35,708 bases of DNA from Aureobasidium sp. EXF-3400 (lineage: Eukaryota > Ascomycota > Dothideomycetes > Dothideales > Saccotheciaceae). Shown here in pieces: positions 1-10,337 of the stretch. Numbering within the stretch: position 1 is the first letter of the stretch; each line of letters opens with the position of its first letter. The stretch is taken from positions 1 to 35,708 of the forward strand of contig SWBL01000435.1 of NCBI GenBank assembly GCA_024195585.1, written 5' to 3'. Under the pieces are notes generated by a model. It did no database searches, was not told the origin of the DNA, and saw only the letters and a list, made by a program, of their open reading frames with translations. A program made the translations under genes and the position numbers.

Positions 1-478
1 CTCCCATGCGGGCTTAGCAGCCAAAGCAGCATCGATGGCAGCCGAGACATCCTGAGAAGAGGCGTTGGCGTAGGATGCAACAGAGTTGGCGTGGGCCGAA
101 GGGTCGGATTGAGAGAGCTTGGTCTGGTTCGAAATCTGCCATTGCGTCTTAGTTTCTTGCTCTTGCTTATCCAGAAGTACACATTCTTACAGTCTTGCCA
201 GCAATGACAACGGGAACGTCGACGGGAGCTTGCTGTCTGAAGCTCTTAAGGGCAGCTGCCAGCTTCTCACGATCCACGGTTCCTCTCGAGTAGGTAGGCT
301 GGACCAAAATGTCAGATGGGGTAATTCAGCTTCTCAGGTCTTTACAACATACGTTAGGCTCGTTGTTCACAGCAGGCACCTTGAAGGTCGCAATAGTGCG
401 AGTGTTCTTGATGCCATTGGCGAGAGATGGCGTCTTGGGAGCTTTGAGGTAGCTCTGGAGAGTGATTCTGGCGGCCAT
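1..478 (-). CDS. PUT2: Delta-1-pyrroline-5-carboxylate dehydrogenase, mitochondrial (5' part, truncated by window edge)
   Basis: Exons on the minus strand are 478-353, 298-191 and 135-<1, separated by GT-AG introns of 54 and 55 nt. All junctions are phase 0, giving the first 123 residues. The enzyme oxidises P5C/glutamate semialdehyde to glutamate with NAD+, the second step of mitochondrial proline breakdown (prnC in Aspergillus, ALDH4 family). Recognition rests on the conserved N-terminal segment: FKVPAVNNEPN, then VDVPVVIAGK, then LSQSDPSAHA and AALAAKPAWE. The start at 478 is the first in-frame ATG and opens a basic leader free of acidic residues (MAARITLQSYLKAPK), as expected for mitochondrial import. 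The catalytic domain lies beyond the left edge, so the Cys/Glu active site cannot be checked. Family identity is secure; completeness is unknown. Confidence 0.9.
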
Positions 479-567
479 TGTGACGAACGACTGACAGACG
501 ACTAAGACAACGAAGAGAAGGAGGGACAAGGACAGATTCTGACACTGTCAAGAACAGCTCCAGTTAT

Positions 568-573
568 TTATCT
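568..573 (-). promoter_or_regulatory. Candidate GATA-factor site / AT-rich core upstream of P5CDH
   Basis: Read on the minus strand this is AGATAA, continuing into AATAACT, about 90 nt upstream of the P5CDH ATG. AGATAA fits the HGATAR consensus of AreA/NIT2-type nitrogen regulators, which control proline utilisation genes in filamentous fungi. A single 6-mer is weak evidence, and the AT-rich stretch could equally serve as a TATA-like core element. Confidence 0.3.
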
Positions 574-1294
574 GGCTACACTGCCATGACCGATAGTCTG
601 CACGGCTTGCGTCGGTTGGAAGCGGCTGTAACATGAATTCCCCACGTCTGGCCGCGTTTAAGCTCCCCCGAGTTCGCCGACGCCGAGACGCTTCATATCG
701 CAGTCCAAAGCCGACCCAACACTGGGACTGAACATGGGACGTCTACTCTATCTCACCATGATTAGGGATTGCTGTGCTTGAAGTTGCCATGGCAGGCAGA
801 GAATACCGTCTAAATCCTGTCTTGAGTCTTTATGGCTCATCATCTCAAGGCACAGCCTCTCTGGATTTCGAAGAGCTTTCATCAACATGCTCGGGGAATA
901 TGCCGCGCTTATGCTATCGAGATTGTTCAAAAACATCATGTCGAATTCTGCCATCCCTTTGTGTTCCGAGATGAACAGACTTATGTTTGCAGGGGCCCGC
1001 CGAGAATACACAACTAGACCAATCTACTCTGAACGCGTGCAGAGAAGATAAAAACTATTTACAATAAATGAAACAACATACCATACTCGTTCGTCTGAGC
1101 AATAAGCCGAGACAGCGAGAAAGGGGTGGCTATGTCGAAGATGCCACAGGCCCTTATAACCCTGAATGAATACATGATTGAAGACACACACCCAAATAAC
1201 ACCAGACATATACAATGAATGCAGGGAAACAATGACCGACCTATACCATAACCTTTCTTCAAGTCATTTCTTCGTAACCGGAACCTTACGTGGG
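574..1294. other. Intergenic region between P5CDH promoter and GID4 3' end; no gene seen
   Basis: It should contain the upstream region of P5CDH and the 3' untranslated region of GID4. The longest open frame with a true ATG is about 68 codons on the minus strand (roughly 954-748) and matches no family I know. No tRNA-like B box, repeat or mobile-element end was seen. Confidence 0.5.
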
Positions 1295-2422
1295 CTATCG
1301 GAATTCGACGGCGCCGACACAGCCACGATCTGCTACATGCACCAACTCGAGCTGTTGGTACCTGTGATGTATGTTAGCGCGATTGTCTCCGTAAGAAATG
1401 CCGTGTAAGTGGTCATACTTTTCACTTCTGGAATGGAAATAAATGCCAGACACAGAGCCATTGCGCTGGTTAAAGCAGATGTAATAGAAACCTTCAAAGC
1501 TCGCTCCAGTAATCGACTTGACCTTGTGATCCGGCACCAGGAAATATTCTTTCCATCTCATGAAGAGATGTTCGCGCTGGGCATAATCCTGGCATACGAA
1601 GTTGGGTGATTTGGCGTGCTTAGCTAGAGGCTTCCAGGGAGGGAAGCGCGCCCAATGTTGCATGTCGACCTTTTCTGAAGAACCCCATTCCGGATGTGCG
1701 GTGCGGAAAGAATGCTTGGTGCCAATGATTTCACCTTCAAAATACGTGGTCAGTGTCGGATGGTCGTCTGTGAGCCCTGTGTAGAGTCAGTAGGGCGGCT
1801 CGAGAGTAGTTGTCAGTGAAGCCTCACCCTGGATGCGCAAGTAGCCGCAAACGAAAGACTCTTCCATGTCGACATGCTTGATTTCGACCTGAACGTCATA
1901 GGTTTGACGATCGGATTGTTGTGTTCCACGAAACTTGCTACCAGACTGAAAGAAAGACGATGTCACACAAGGTATCAACTGATCAGACACAACGTCAGCG
2001 GCTACATGTCACTGCATCCTAAAGGTAGTACGAACCCTTTTTCTGCTAAGAGGGTAACTCGAATGAGTAGGAGAGGAATGGACCGCGGTTAGAGGTGTGG
2101 CTCGTGAATCCGTCTCTTTCGTATCGTAATTTACTGGGCTGGAAGGAGTTGGCAGACGGGCTTCTTTGATAAGGGATTCTTCGTCAAGGTCCATAGGTTT
2201 TGTTCGCGACTCGGACATAGTCGGGTCTGCGTCTCGTTCGTCGACAGGTGTAGGCATCTGAGCGACAGGATCGGCTATGGTATTACGACTTGATTCGGGG
2301 GATGGCAAGGCATTGTTGTCTTGTTGTGTGTGGGTTATACGGTCGTCGGGCGGGCAAGTCGCGTGAGTTGGACTTGATGCGGAGATGTCGAGCGTGGGTG
2401 TTTCGTCATGAGGCGTGGGCAT
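1295..2422 (-). CDS. GID4: GID4/VID24 substrate receptor of the GID (CTLH) E3 ubiquitin ligase
   Basis: Exons on the minus strand are 2422-2036, 1945-1828, 1776-1419 and 1361-1295 (309 aa). Introns are 90, 51 and 57 nt. GID4 binds Pro/N-degrons of gluconeogenic enzymes (FBPase, Icl1, Mdh2 in yeast) and hands them to the ligase. Residues 1-129 are Ser/Thr/Pro-rich and look disordered. The beta-barrel follows: SGSKFRGTQQ (130-139), ESFVCGYLRIQG, then FEGEIIG, HWARFPPW, FMRWKEYFLVPDH, GASFEGFYYICFNQ and GIYFH. The C-terminus ends in EFR, as in human GID4 (YEFR), where it anchors to the ligase core. The start at 2422 (MPTP) is the first ATG in frame. The first intron's donor (GTTCGT at 2035) is weak, so the boundary near residue 129 is the least certain part. 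The last intron is odd: see findings. Confidence 0.93.
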
Positions 2423-3005
2423 GTTGCGCGATGGCGACCAGGCAGCAGAAGAATGACTATCGGACCAAAAAGAGAGGTCAAGTATCAAGAGGGACAAAGG
2501 TAGCACGGGGTCAGTCGATTAGGAACATAGGAAGGTTAATGCAGTGTTTGATTAGCAGAAGTGTCCACGAGAAAGAAGTCACCATCCTTCGACACTCGCT
2601 GAACTCGCCAAGACGCCCCCGGAAAAACCTTAGTGTCTCGTGGGTCTGGCATCTGGCCGAGTCCAAGGGTTCAACTTAGCACTGTTCTGCATCCGTGCGC
2701 AGCCTTGCTAATCGCATTTTAACATGACTTCTCTGTTGTGCTTGTCAAACTCCTCGGAGGCTTCGCTAATATCGTGAGCCGATTTTTTATTCTGGTCCAC
2801 TTGAAGGTGTTTGGTACCTTTCCCATAGTCATGCCAAAGCAGTCCGTAACCTTTCCTGGCCGCCATATTGTTGGCAACATTCGGCCATCGCGTTCGACAA
2901 GTATCCGAACGAATATGCTCTGTAATAGTCGATCGTGACAGTGATCATTTCGAGTACCTGAACGCCGTACCTGTCTCCTTTCATCCTGCGACCATATCAT
3001 AGAGC
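2423..3005. other. Intergenic region between GID4 and Mago
   Basis: Both flanking genes run leftward, so this holds the Mago 3' region and the GID4 promoter. Short open frames exist on both strands (for example near 2738-2938), but none has splice-compatible neighbours or recognisable protein sequence. No clear TATA box was found. Confidence 0.5.
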
Positions 3006-3855
3006 TTAGATAGGCTTGATCTGTGAACTTGTGAGAAACGACACTGCATGATAAAACAGAGCCCCATAGGCATACCTTGAAGTGGAGAGCAATCAATGAG
3101 AAGACCAGTGCCTTCAGATCTTGCACAAGGTAGTAGAAGACACGGAGGCCTTCAGGGTCTTCTGATTCATTGACGTCGACAAGAGATCCGATCTTAGCTG
3201 TCTGTAGGATACATCAGTATGGTGAGCCATGAAGAGTGGCTGAGATTAAAGACCTCGAATGAAATGTGCTCATTGCCCAGTCGAATCTCAAGCTCCTGCC
3301 TGCCGTCCTTGTTCTTTTGTGGCCACTTTGTGTCGTCTTCCCTGTTGCAGCATTAAATCATGCCCCTCGATTATGTCAATATCGAGACTTACTTCAAAAT
3401 CTCACTTTCCTTGATGATGCGCTTGATCTCTTCGATCATGAGCGAGCTTACGCACACTGAGAAAGTATCAGTCAGGTCGCTAATTGAAATTTGCTTTTTT
3501 CTTTCGTGACATACTCTCTTTGCGAATCAATGAGTCGTTGCGGTAGTTGGAGTTGTTGGCATAACGCGCCGAAGCAGAGCGGCCATCGCCCAGGGCGCGA
3601 AAGTCAAACTCTTGAAACAGTTCAGTACATGCTATAGAACCTTGGGCAGCCAGGAACAATACCTAGAAACTCATGTCCGAATCTACCGGAGTGGCCTGAG
3701 CTGTGATGGTATTAGCGACGGCCCAGAAAACAATTGACGTTTGTGCACAACGGAGAGAAGCTTGGGGGTGGAAGCGACGAAACTTTTCAAAGATGGCGAA
3801 GGATGGAAAGGTCAACTCACTAGTAGCGCAAGTAGAATGGCTCGTTGTTTGCCAT
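3006..3855 (-). CDS. mago: Mago nashi, exon junction complex subunit
   Basis: Seven exons on the minus strand: 3855-3821, 3700-3663, 3610-3515, 3456-3393, 3341-3254, 3201-3076 and 3020-3006 (153 aa). Introns are 120, 52, 58, 51, 52 and 55 nt. Mago pairs with Y14/RBM8A, clamps eIF4A3 on spliced mRNA and marks exon junctions in the nucleus. Conservation runs end to end: [88 protein letters not shown] and [20 protein letters not shown]. The tiny last exon encodes only IKPI and the stop, the conserved Mago C-terminus, which confirms the splicing. The donor at 3253 (GTCTTT) is non-consensus, but the peptide across it is invariant in the family. Almost 47% of the gene span is intron. Confidence 0.97.
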
Positions 3856-4253
3856 GATATGTGGTGGATGATGGTGTAGTGATAGTGTCGAATGTGCTTG
3901 ACGCGCTGCGGCGTTGGTGGGCGATGGAGCAAATGGCTCGATCGGGTTAGTCGGGGACGGGGGTGTGTAAACGTAGCCCAAGGCCAGGTGCAGCTCCTGA
4001 ACAACTAAGCCGCCAACAAGACAACAATTTACACCTCCCGACCAACTCGACGCCCTCTGCATCTCGCCAATCGCCGGCAGCTTCATACTCGCCCGTTGTC
4101 TCACTGTCGCTCCGGCATCTGTCTTCCCAGCTCGAACTGCGCCGGTCAAGTCTGCCCGCAGGACAAGAAGGCCAGGGGACCCGCAATACCACCACGACAA
4201 CTCTCCTTGTTCCGCACCCCGCGTGCATGGTCAATCACTAGACATACTCAACA
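3856..4253. promoter_or_regulatory. Shared divergent promoter region of Mago (-) and SEC26 (+)
   Basis: These 398 nt separate the two start codons, so both promoters must lie here or overlap the first exons. A CCAAT box (CCAATC, 4067-4071) sits near the middle, 183 nt upstream of SEC26 and about 212 nt upstream of Mago, and is a possible HAP-complex site. No TATA box was seen, which fits two housekeeping genes. Open frames crossing the region lack recognisable protein content. Confidence 0.55.
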
Positions 4254-7200
4254 ATGGCGACCTTCCTAGACAATGCATACAGCTTGGTGCATCAAGACAA
4301 CACGGCCGACCAGCCGTCGTTGCAGGACCTCAAGAACCAACTGGAAAAGGGCACCGACGAGTCCAAGCAAGAGACCATGAAGCGCATCTTGACCATCATG
4401 CTCAACGGCGACCCAATGCCCCAACTACTGATGCACATCATCCGTTTTGTCATGCCCTCCAAGAGCAAACCTTTGAAGAAGCTGTTATACATGTACTACG
4501 AGGTCTGTCCCAAGCACGATGCTGGCGGCAAGCTGAAGCAAGAGATGATTCTGGTCTGGTAAGCTTACTTCTGCCTCTCTGATCAAGCTCGGCCACTGAC
4601 TGCGCATTGTCTTAGTAACGGTATCCGTATGGATCTGCAGCACGCCAACGAGTACATCCGCGGCAATACTCTCCGTTTCCTCTGCAAGCTCCGCGACGCC
4701 GAACTCATTGAGCCTCTTCTTGCCCCTGCCCGTCAATGTCTCGAACACCGTCACTCATATGTCCGCAAGAACGCTGTCTTCGCCATTGCTTCCATCTACC
4801 AACACAACGAGGCTCTCATGCCCGATGCTCCCGAGCTTCTACAGGCCTTCCTCGAGTCCGAAAGTGATGCTACTTGCAAGAGAAACGCTTTTGCTGCCTT
4901 GATCTCCATCAGTCACGACCAGGCTCTCGAGTACTTGAGCTCTGTCTTTGAGGGTATCCCCAACGCGGACGAGCTGCTCCAACTTGTTGAGCTGGAATTC
5001 ATCCGCAAGGACGCCATCACAAACTCTCAAAACAAGGTCAGTTTGACCAATCGCCCGCTACGTCGTACCTCTTCTCTAACTATGAATAGGCACGCTATCT
5101 ACGTCTGATTTTCGACCTTCTCGAGGCCAAGGAGTCCACCGTCGTATACGAGGCTGCATCTTCGCTCACAGCTCTCACCAGCAATCCTGTCGCAGTGAAG
5201 GCAGCCGCTGCCAAGTTCATTGAATTGAGCATCAAAGAGTCGGATAACAACGTCAAGCTGATTGTCCTTGAAAAGGTCAACCAGCTGCGTCGCGTCAATG
5301 AAGGCATTCTCGATGACTTGACTATGGAAATCCTGCGCGTTCTATCTAGTCCCGATCTTGATGTCCGCAGAAAGGCTCTCAGCATTGCCATGGACATGGT
5401 TTCGAGCAAAAACGTCGAGGAAGTTGTCTTGCTTCTGAAGAAAGAGCTGTCCAAGACTGTCGATGAGCAATACGAGAAGGTTTGTAGTCGAAGGTTGCTC
5501 CATGTGTTCAATTGTTCGATACTGACATCCCACAGAACAACGAGTACCGTTCCCTGCTCATCCACTCCATCCACCAGTGCGCCATCAAGTTCTCCGAGGT
5601 CGCAGCTAGCGTCGTTGGCTTGTTGATGGACTTTATCGCCGACTTCAACAACGCCTCTGCCGTCGATGTCATTCAGTTCGTCAAGGAGGTTGTCGAGAAG
5701 TTCCCCAAGCTCAGAGCGACAATCGTTGGACGCCTGGTTTCCACTCTCAGTGAAGTTCGCGCTGGAAAGGTCTACCGCGGTTCTCTTTGGATTATTGGTG
5801 AATACTCTCTGGAAGCTAACGATATCCGTGAAGCTTGGAAGCACATCCGCGCCAGCTTGGGAGAAATCCCTATCCTTGCTTCTGAACAACGCCTCCTCGA
5901 GGAGCAACCCGACGGCGAGCCCAACTTGAACGACCAGATCAACGGAAACGCAAAGGCTGCCCCAAGTGGTTCACGAAAGGTCCTTGCCGACGGCACATAC
6001 GCTACTGAGAGCGCTCTAACCAGTCAGTCCGCTGTCAAGGCCAAGTTGGAGGCTGTTAAGGCTGCTCAGAAGCCCCCGTTGAGACAGCTGATTCTTGACG
6101 GCGACTACTATCTTGCAAGTGTTCTTGCCTCTACCTTGACCAAGCTTGTTATGCGCCATAGTGAGATCTCGGACGACCAGGCCAGAACAAACGCTCTGCG
6201 TGCCGAGGCTATGCTCATCATGATTTCCATCATTCGTGTTGGTCAATCGCAATTCGTGAAGCACCCCATCGATGAGGACTCTATCGACCGCATCATGTCT
6301 TGTGTGAGATCACTGGCAGAGTTTGCTCAGAAGCGCGAGCTCGAGAACGCCTTCCTTGAAGACACCAGGAAAGCTTTCAGAGATATGGTCAATGTTGAGG
6401 AGAAGAAGCGTGCCGAGAAAGATGCTCTTAGCAAGGCCAAGAACGCCATCCAGGTTGATGATGTGGTTTCCATCCGACAACTTAGCAAGAAGAACGCCGT
6501 GGATGGCGCTGATGAGATTCAGCTCGACCTGGAGAAGGCCACTGGTGGTGACTCCGCAACGGAAGATCTCAGCTCAAAACTCAGCCGCGTTGTGCAACTC
6601 ACTGGTTTCTCGGACCCTGTATACGCAGAGGCATACGTCCAAGTACACCAATTTGACATCATTCTTGATGTCTTACTCGTCAACCAGACCCAGGACACTT
6701 TGCAAAACCTGTCAGTAGAGTTCGCTACTCTTGGTGACCTCAAGGTCGTCGAGAGACCTACTACACAAAATCTCTCGCCGTTGGATTTCCTCAACGTTCA
6801 GGCTACTATTAAGGTATCTTCTACAGACACTGGTGTCATCTTCGGAAACGTTGTGTACGAGGGTGCTTCATCGACAGATCAAAACGTCGTCATCTTGAAT
6901 GATGTTCATGTCGACATTATGGACTACATTCAACCAGCTCAATGCTCAGAGACACAATTCAGAACCATGTGGACTGAATTCGAGTGGGAGAACAAGGTCA
7001 ATATCAACACGAAGATGCCAGCTGGCAAGGGTCTGCGTGACTTCTTGAAGGGACTGATGAAGGTCACAAACATGAGCTGCCTAACACCGGATGCCAGTCT
7101 CAGCGGAGACTGTCAATTCTTGAGCGCCAACCTATATGCTAGGAGCGTTTTCGGTACGTTAATGTGGTCTTTTTCTATCCTTTCTAAAGCTAACAAGTAA

Positions 7201-7352
7201 CAGGTGAGGATGCCTTGGCCAACCTCAGCGTCGAGCAAGAAGGTGAAAACGGTCCTGTCACCGGTTTCGTACGGATAAGAAGCAGATCGCAGGGACTGGC
7301 ACTCAGTCTCGGCTCACTCAAGGGCTTGAACAAGATTGGCGACTATGTTTGA
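4254..7352 (+). CDS. SEC26: Coatomer subunit beta (beta-COP)
   Basis: Exons 4254-4558, 4616-5036, 5090-5479, 5536-7153 and 7204-7352 encode 960 aa, close to the family's usual 950-970. Introns are 57, 53, 56 and 50 nt. Beta-COP is part of the F-subcomplex of the COPI coat for Golgi-to-ER retrograde vesicles. The N-terminal two thirds form the adaptin-like helical solenoid: [57 protein letters not shown], then [18 protein letters not shown] and [12 protein letters not shown]. The C-terminal third is the coatomer beta C/appendage region ([53 protein letters not shown]). Splicing at 4558/4616 makes a Cys codon (MILVC), as in the family; reading through gives Trp then a stop. Confidence 0.97.
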
Positions 7353-7833
7353 GATATGATTTTTGTCAACGATGCGAGATATGCTAGCCCGAAATAGCCC
7401 GAGATTCGTTTACGGTACCAATGGTAGAGGTCTTGGATGGGGAGCATGTAAGGTAGTGGAGAAGTTTTTCAATCTCCTTTTCGACCATGTCTAGGTGTGA
7501 AACAAGAGGTTTGTAAACCCAGACAGGCTATGGCGTAACAGAAAAAGTAGAGCGGTAGCATGCAAGGGATACTATTTGTTTTTTGTACTGTCAAAGGTGA
7601 CCAACTCACGATCCAATGTTCGAAAGAAGGACGAATTTATGTTCATTCTGTCTGTCAGGACGAACATGGAAACGCTATCACCAGTACTCAATGTTAATCC
7701 TATATTGGTCGTCTAGTGTAGACAATTGTGAAGCCATTCTATATCCGCTTTCTGGTTTGGTCTTTCACGTCACTATTCTATATCGTTACTCGACTCCCTA
7801 CCCATATGAGCCCGTTACATCTTCATGTCTCTT
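7353..7833. other. Convergent intergenic region, SEC26 and MFS transporter 3' ends
   Basis: Two genes end here tail to tail. The sequence is T-rich after about 7560, as expected for 3' untranslated regions and polyadenylation. Open frames on the plus strand (7616-8032 and others) are antisense to the transporter and show no family resemblance. Confidence 0.5.
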
Positions 7834-9357
7834 TCAGCCGGCGGTGCTCCACTTCCTCAACAACTTGGGCACAACTCTCAGTCTCACCAAGCCTTGCTGC
7901 TCTTGTTGGTCACCACCACTATGCTGCTCAAACGCCTCGTCGATATCTTCCAAGCTCTTTCCCTTAGTCTCTGGCATCTCTATCGCACAAACCACCACCG
8001 TCAACAAACTCGCCGCTCCAAACATAAAGTAAATCCCCGAGGACGAGTGCTGCAGGAATACAGGCGTGGTAAACGCAACCACGAAGTTGACAACCCAGTT
8101 GCAAGATTGTGCTAGCGATGTTGCTGGGGCACGAGTTTTTGGCGGTTGTATTTCGCTGGCGTAGATTTTTATCCCCACGGCCCAGGTGCTGCAGTAGGTT
8201 AGGGCGAAAATGTAGATGAGCACGATGACGATCCAACGTGCGGGACCGTGGGTGCCGTGGACGCTGTTGGAGGCGTATAAGGCGCCGATTATGAACATTG
8301 TGCTGCTGAGGAGGATACCACCTACGAGGGTGGAGGTTCTCCGGCCCCATTTGTCGGCGAGTATGAATGCTGGGATGGTGATGAGGAACATGAGCAGTGC
8401 TGAGACGCCGGAGGCTAGGAAGGAGGAGGTGCTGCTGTTGAGACCGGCTTGTTGGAATAGAATCGGCGAATAGTAGAGTACTCCATCGATGCCAGAGAGC
8501 TGTTGCATACCCATTAGGAAGCAACCCAGGAACGTGCGTTTGCGTGTGTCCTTTGCGAACACAGCGAGCCATGAGATTTGCTGGGGATTGTGTGCACTCT
8601 GTCTCGAGCGAATAGGTGTCAGTGCAAGACTTTCCGGCTCCTGCACTGTCAGGTTTCGGTCCCGTTGTTCGTTTTTCTCGCGCTCGGCATCCTTGATACC
8701 CAATTTTTCCCAAGCATCATTCGAGTCATCAATGCGGCCTTTACTCTTAAGCCACCTAGGCGACTCAGGTAACAAGAAAAATGTCGAAACCGCATACGAT
8801 AAAGCAAGGAAACTCTGCAACGCAAAAGGAAACCTCCAGCTAAAACTTGAAGTAGAGCTTCTTACAGTGCCGTAGCAGATGAAATAGCCCACTGCAATAC
8901 CCATGGTAACTAACAGTTGTTGAACACTAGCCAAAACGCCTCGTTGTCTAGCGGGAGCAATCTCACACACATACACCACCAGTGTGCTCAGAAACAGGCC
9001 TTCTCCTACACCAGTAATACAGCGGCCCACAAACAACATGGCGAGGTTTTGAGCACCGGCTTCCAGGGCAGTTCCTGCTGCGAAGATTAGGCCGCCAGTA
9101 GAGCAAGTGATAACACGACCCATGTAGTCTGCGACATTGCCGGCGAAGAAGGAGGTTAATGAGGCTGGGATCAGGATTGATGAGACCAGGATTCCGTGGG
9201 TCGTGGAGGAAAGTGATCCGAAGTAGTCGAGGAAGGTTGGCATGGTGGTGATGGGGCCGATGCAACCGGTGTCAAGGCCGAATAGCAGACCTCCGACGGA
9301 GATGAGAATGGAGCAGAGGATATAAGGTGGTGGAAGCCGCATGATGATTGGCTTCAT
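7834..9357 (-). CDS. MFS sugar porter (sugar transporter family), intronless
   Basis: A single exon encodes 507 aa, the normal length for a 12-TM sugar porter (PF00083) of the plasma membrane. Visible family signatures: GGLLFGLDTGCIGP in TM1, RCITGVGEG, CEIAPARQRG, LPESPRWLKSKGR closing the first half, QQLSGIDGVLYYSPILFQQAG in TM7, DKWGRR in the second-half loop, and PETKGKSLEDIDEAF after TM12. The first-half loop motif is altered: DYMGR replaces the usual DRxGR. A hydrophilic central loop (about residues 210-265) separates the halves. ATG 9357 is the first in frame; a stop codon lies just upstream in the same frame. Substrate cannot be called from sequence. Lack of introns contrasts with its neighbour. 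It is divergent from the second sugar porter at 10338. Confidence 0.9.
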   Translation of the reverse strand: MKPIIMRLPPPYILCSILISVGGLLFGLDTGCIGPITTMPTFLDYFGSLSSTTHGILVSSILIPASLTSFFAGNVADYMGRVITCSTGGLIFAAGTALEAGAQNLAMLFVGRCITGVGEGLFLSTLVVYVCEIAPARQRGVLASVQQLLVTMGIAVGYFICYGTVRSSTSSFSWRFPFALQSFLALSYAVSTFFLLPESPRWLKSKGRIDDSNDAWEKLGIKDAEREKNEQRDRNLTVQEPESLALTPIRSRQSAHNPQQISWLAVFAKDTRKRTFLGCFLMGMQQLSGIDGVLYYSPILFQQAGLNSSTSSFLASGVSALLMFLITIPAFILADKWGRRTSTLVGGILLSSTMFIIGALYASNSVHGTHGPARWIVIVLIYIFALTYCSTWAVGIKIYASEIQPPKTRAPATSLAQSCNWVVNFVVAFTTPVFLQHSSSGIYFMFGAASLLTVVVCAIEMPETKGKSLEDIDEAFEQHSGGDQQEQQGLVRLRVVPKLLRKWSTAG

Positions 9358-10337
9358 CTTGCCGTGGCTCGACAAAGCGATGTACTTGTTGTGTTAATGA
9401 CTTTTCAGATCGTGAAGCCTCTAATCGATTGAATCCGATGATAGTCTGAGACGAATCGCCACTCAAGAGGAAGTCTTTGTAAGTTCAAGATCCAAGATAG
9501 AATGAGTGTAGAGTCGTGGGTGGGTGTGTTGACACTCGAAGGAAGCGATGAAGGTGAGATCTCTATCCAAGTACACTCGGTCTTAAGGTTTTTTATGAGA
9601 TTCTCTTATGAGCACCTGCTGTCGGCTTACCTTCATCTTTAACTACTACACTCTGGAGTCACCCACGAAGATTAAAGACATCGATAACAATTTTTGGTGG
9701 GCGGAGTATCTCAACGAAGTCATTGCAGCCAACAAGGAAAGTCAGCCGATCGGGAATGTCTCAAAGTGGTAATAGTCCCGATGGGCTGTCAGCCCTCTGC
9801 GAGCGACTTTAGGCAAAAGGAGCAAGCGATAAGAGCAACATGTTTCCTCGACCTGGTTTTTGAGTTGTCAATTGTCGTGAAGCAGAACAGGACGGGATGG
9901 TGCGGACCGGACTCGCGACGCGTGAAGCCTCTGAGCGTTTTTGTTGCAGGAAACTCGCATAAGTAAACAAACCTGGCAGCACATCGCGAGTCCCTACATC
10001 ACCAATCTTTGGTGATATCTTCACAGCATGCTCAATTCTGCTGGCGTTTTGAATCCTGCTTTTGCTTGAGCCGTTGCATATAACCTTCTCGTGTTGGCGC
10101 TTCAAGTCAAGATACACGAGCATCTCTTCGATCTAAGTATGCGCCCTGCCCCGCAACAGAGGATGCAGTGACAGATCAGGTGGGCTTGTGGCTGCACCTG
10201 GTGCGTCATCTACTCTATTTCTCAATCTCGAACAAAATCGCTACCTAGTCCACCCGAGTAAAATCTCTCATGCCTTCTTTGTCTTTTTGACAAGCTTGAC
10301 TTGATATTCTGTAATATTGGAGAGTACGACAAACAAG
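9358..10337. promoter_or_regulatory. Divergent intergenic region between two MFS sugar porters
   Basis: This 980-nt region lies between start codons of opposite orientation and should contain both promoters. A CCCCGC motif at 10149-10154 (GCGGGG on the minus strand) fits the SYGGRG consensus of the carbon repressor CreA, a plausible control for sugar porters. One 6-mer proves little. The last 100 nt before 10338 are pyrimidine-rich. Small open frames here look like chance. Confidence 0.4.

Noticed and set aside
748..1011. Minus-strand frame of about 87 codons between P5CDH and GID4
   Set aside because: It opens on a non-ATG codon; from its first ATG it has only 68 codons and no recognisable sequence.
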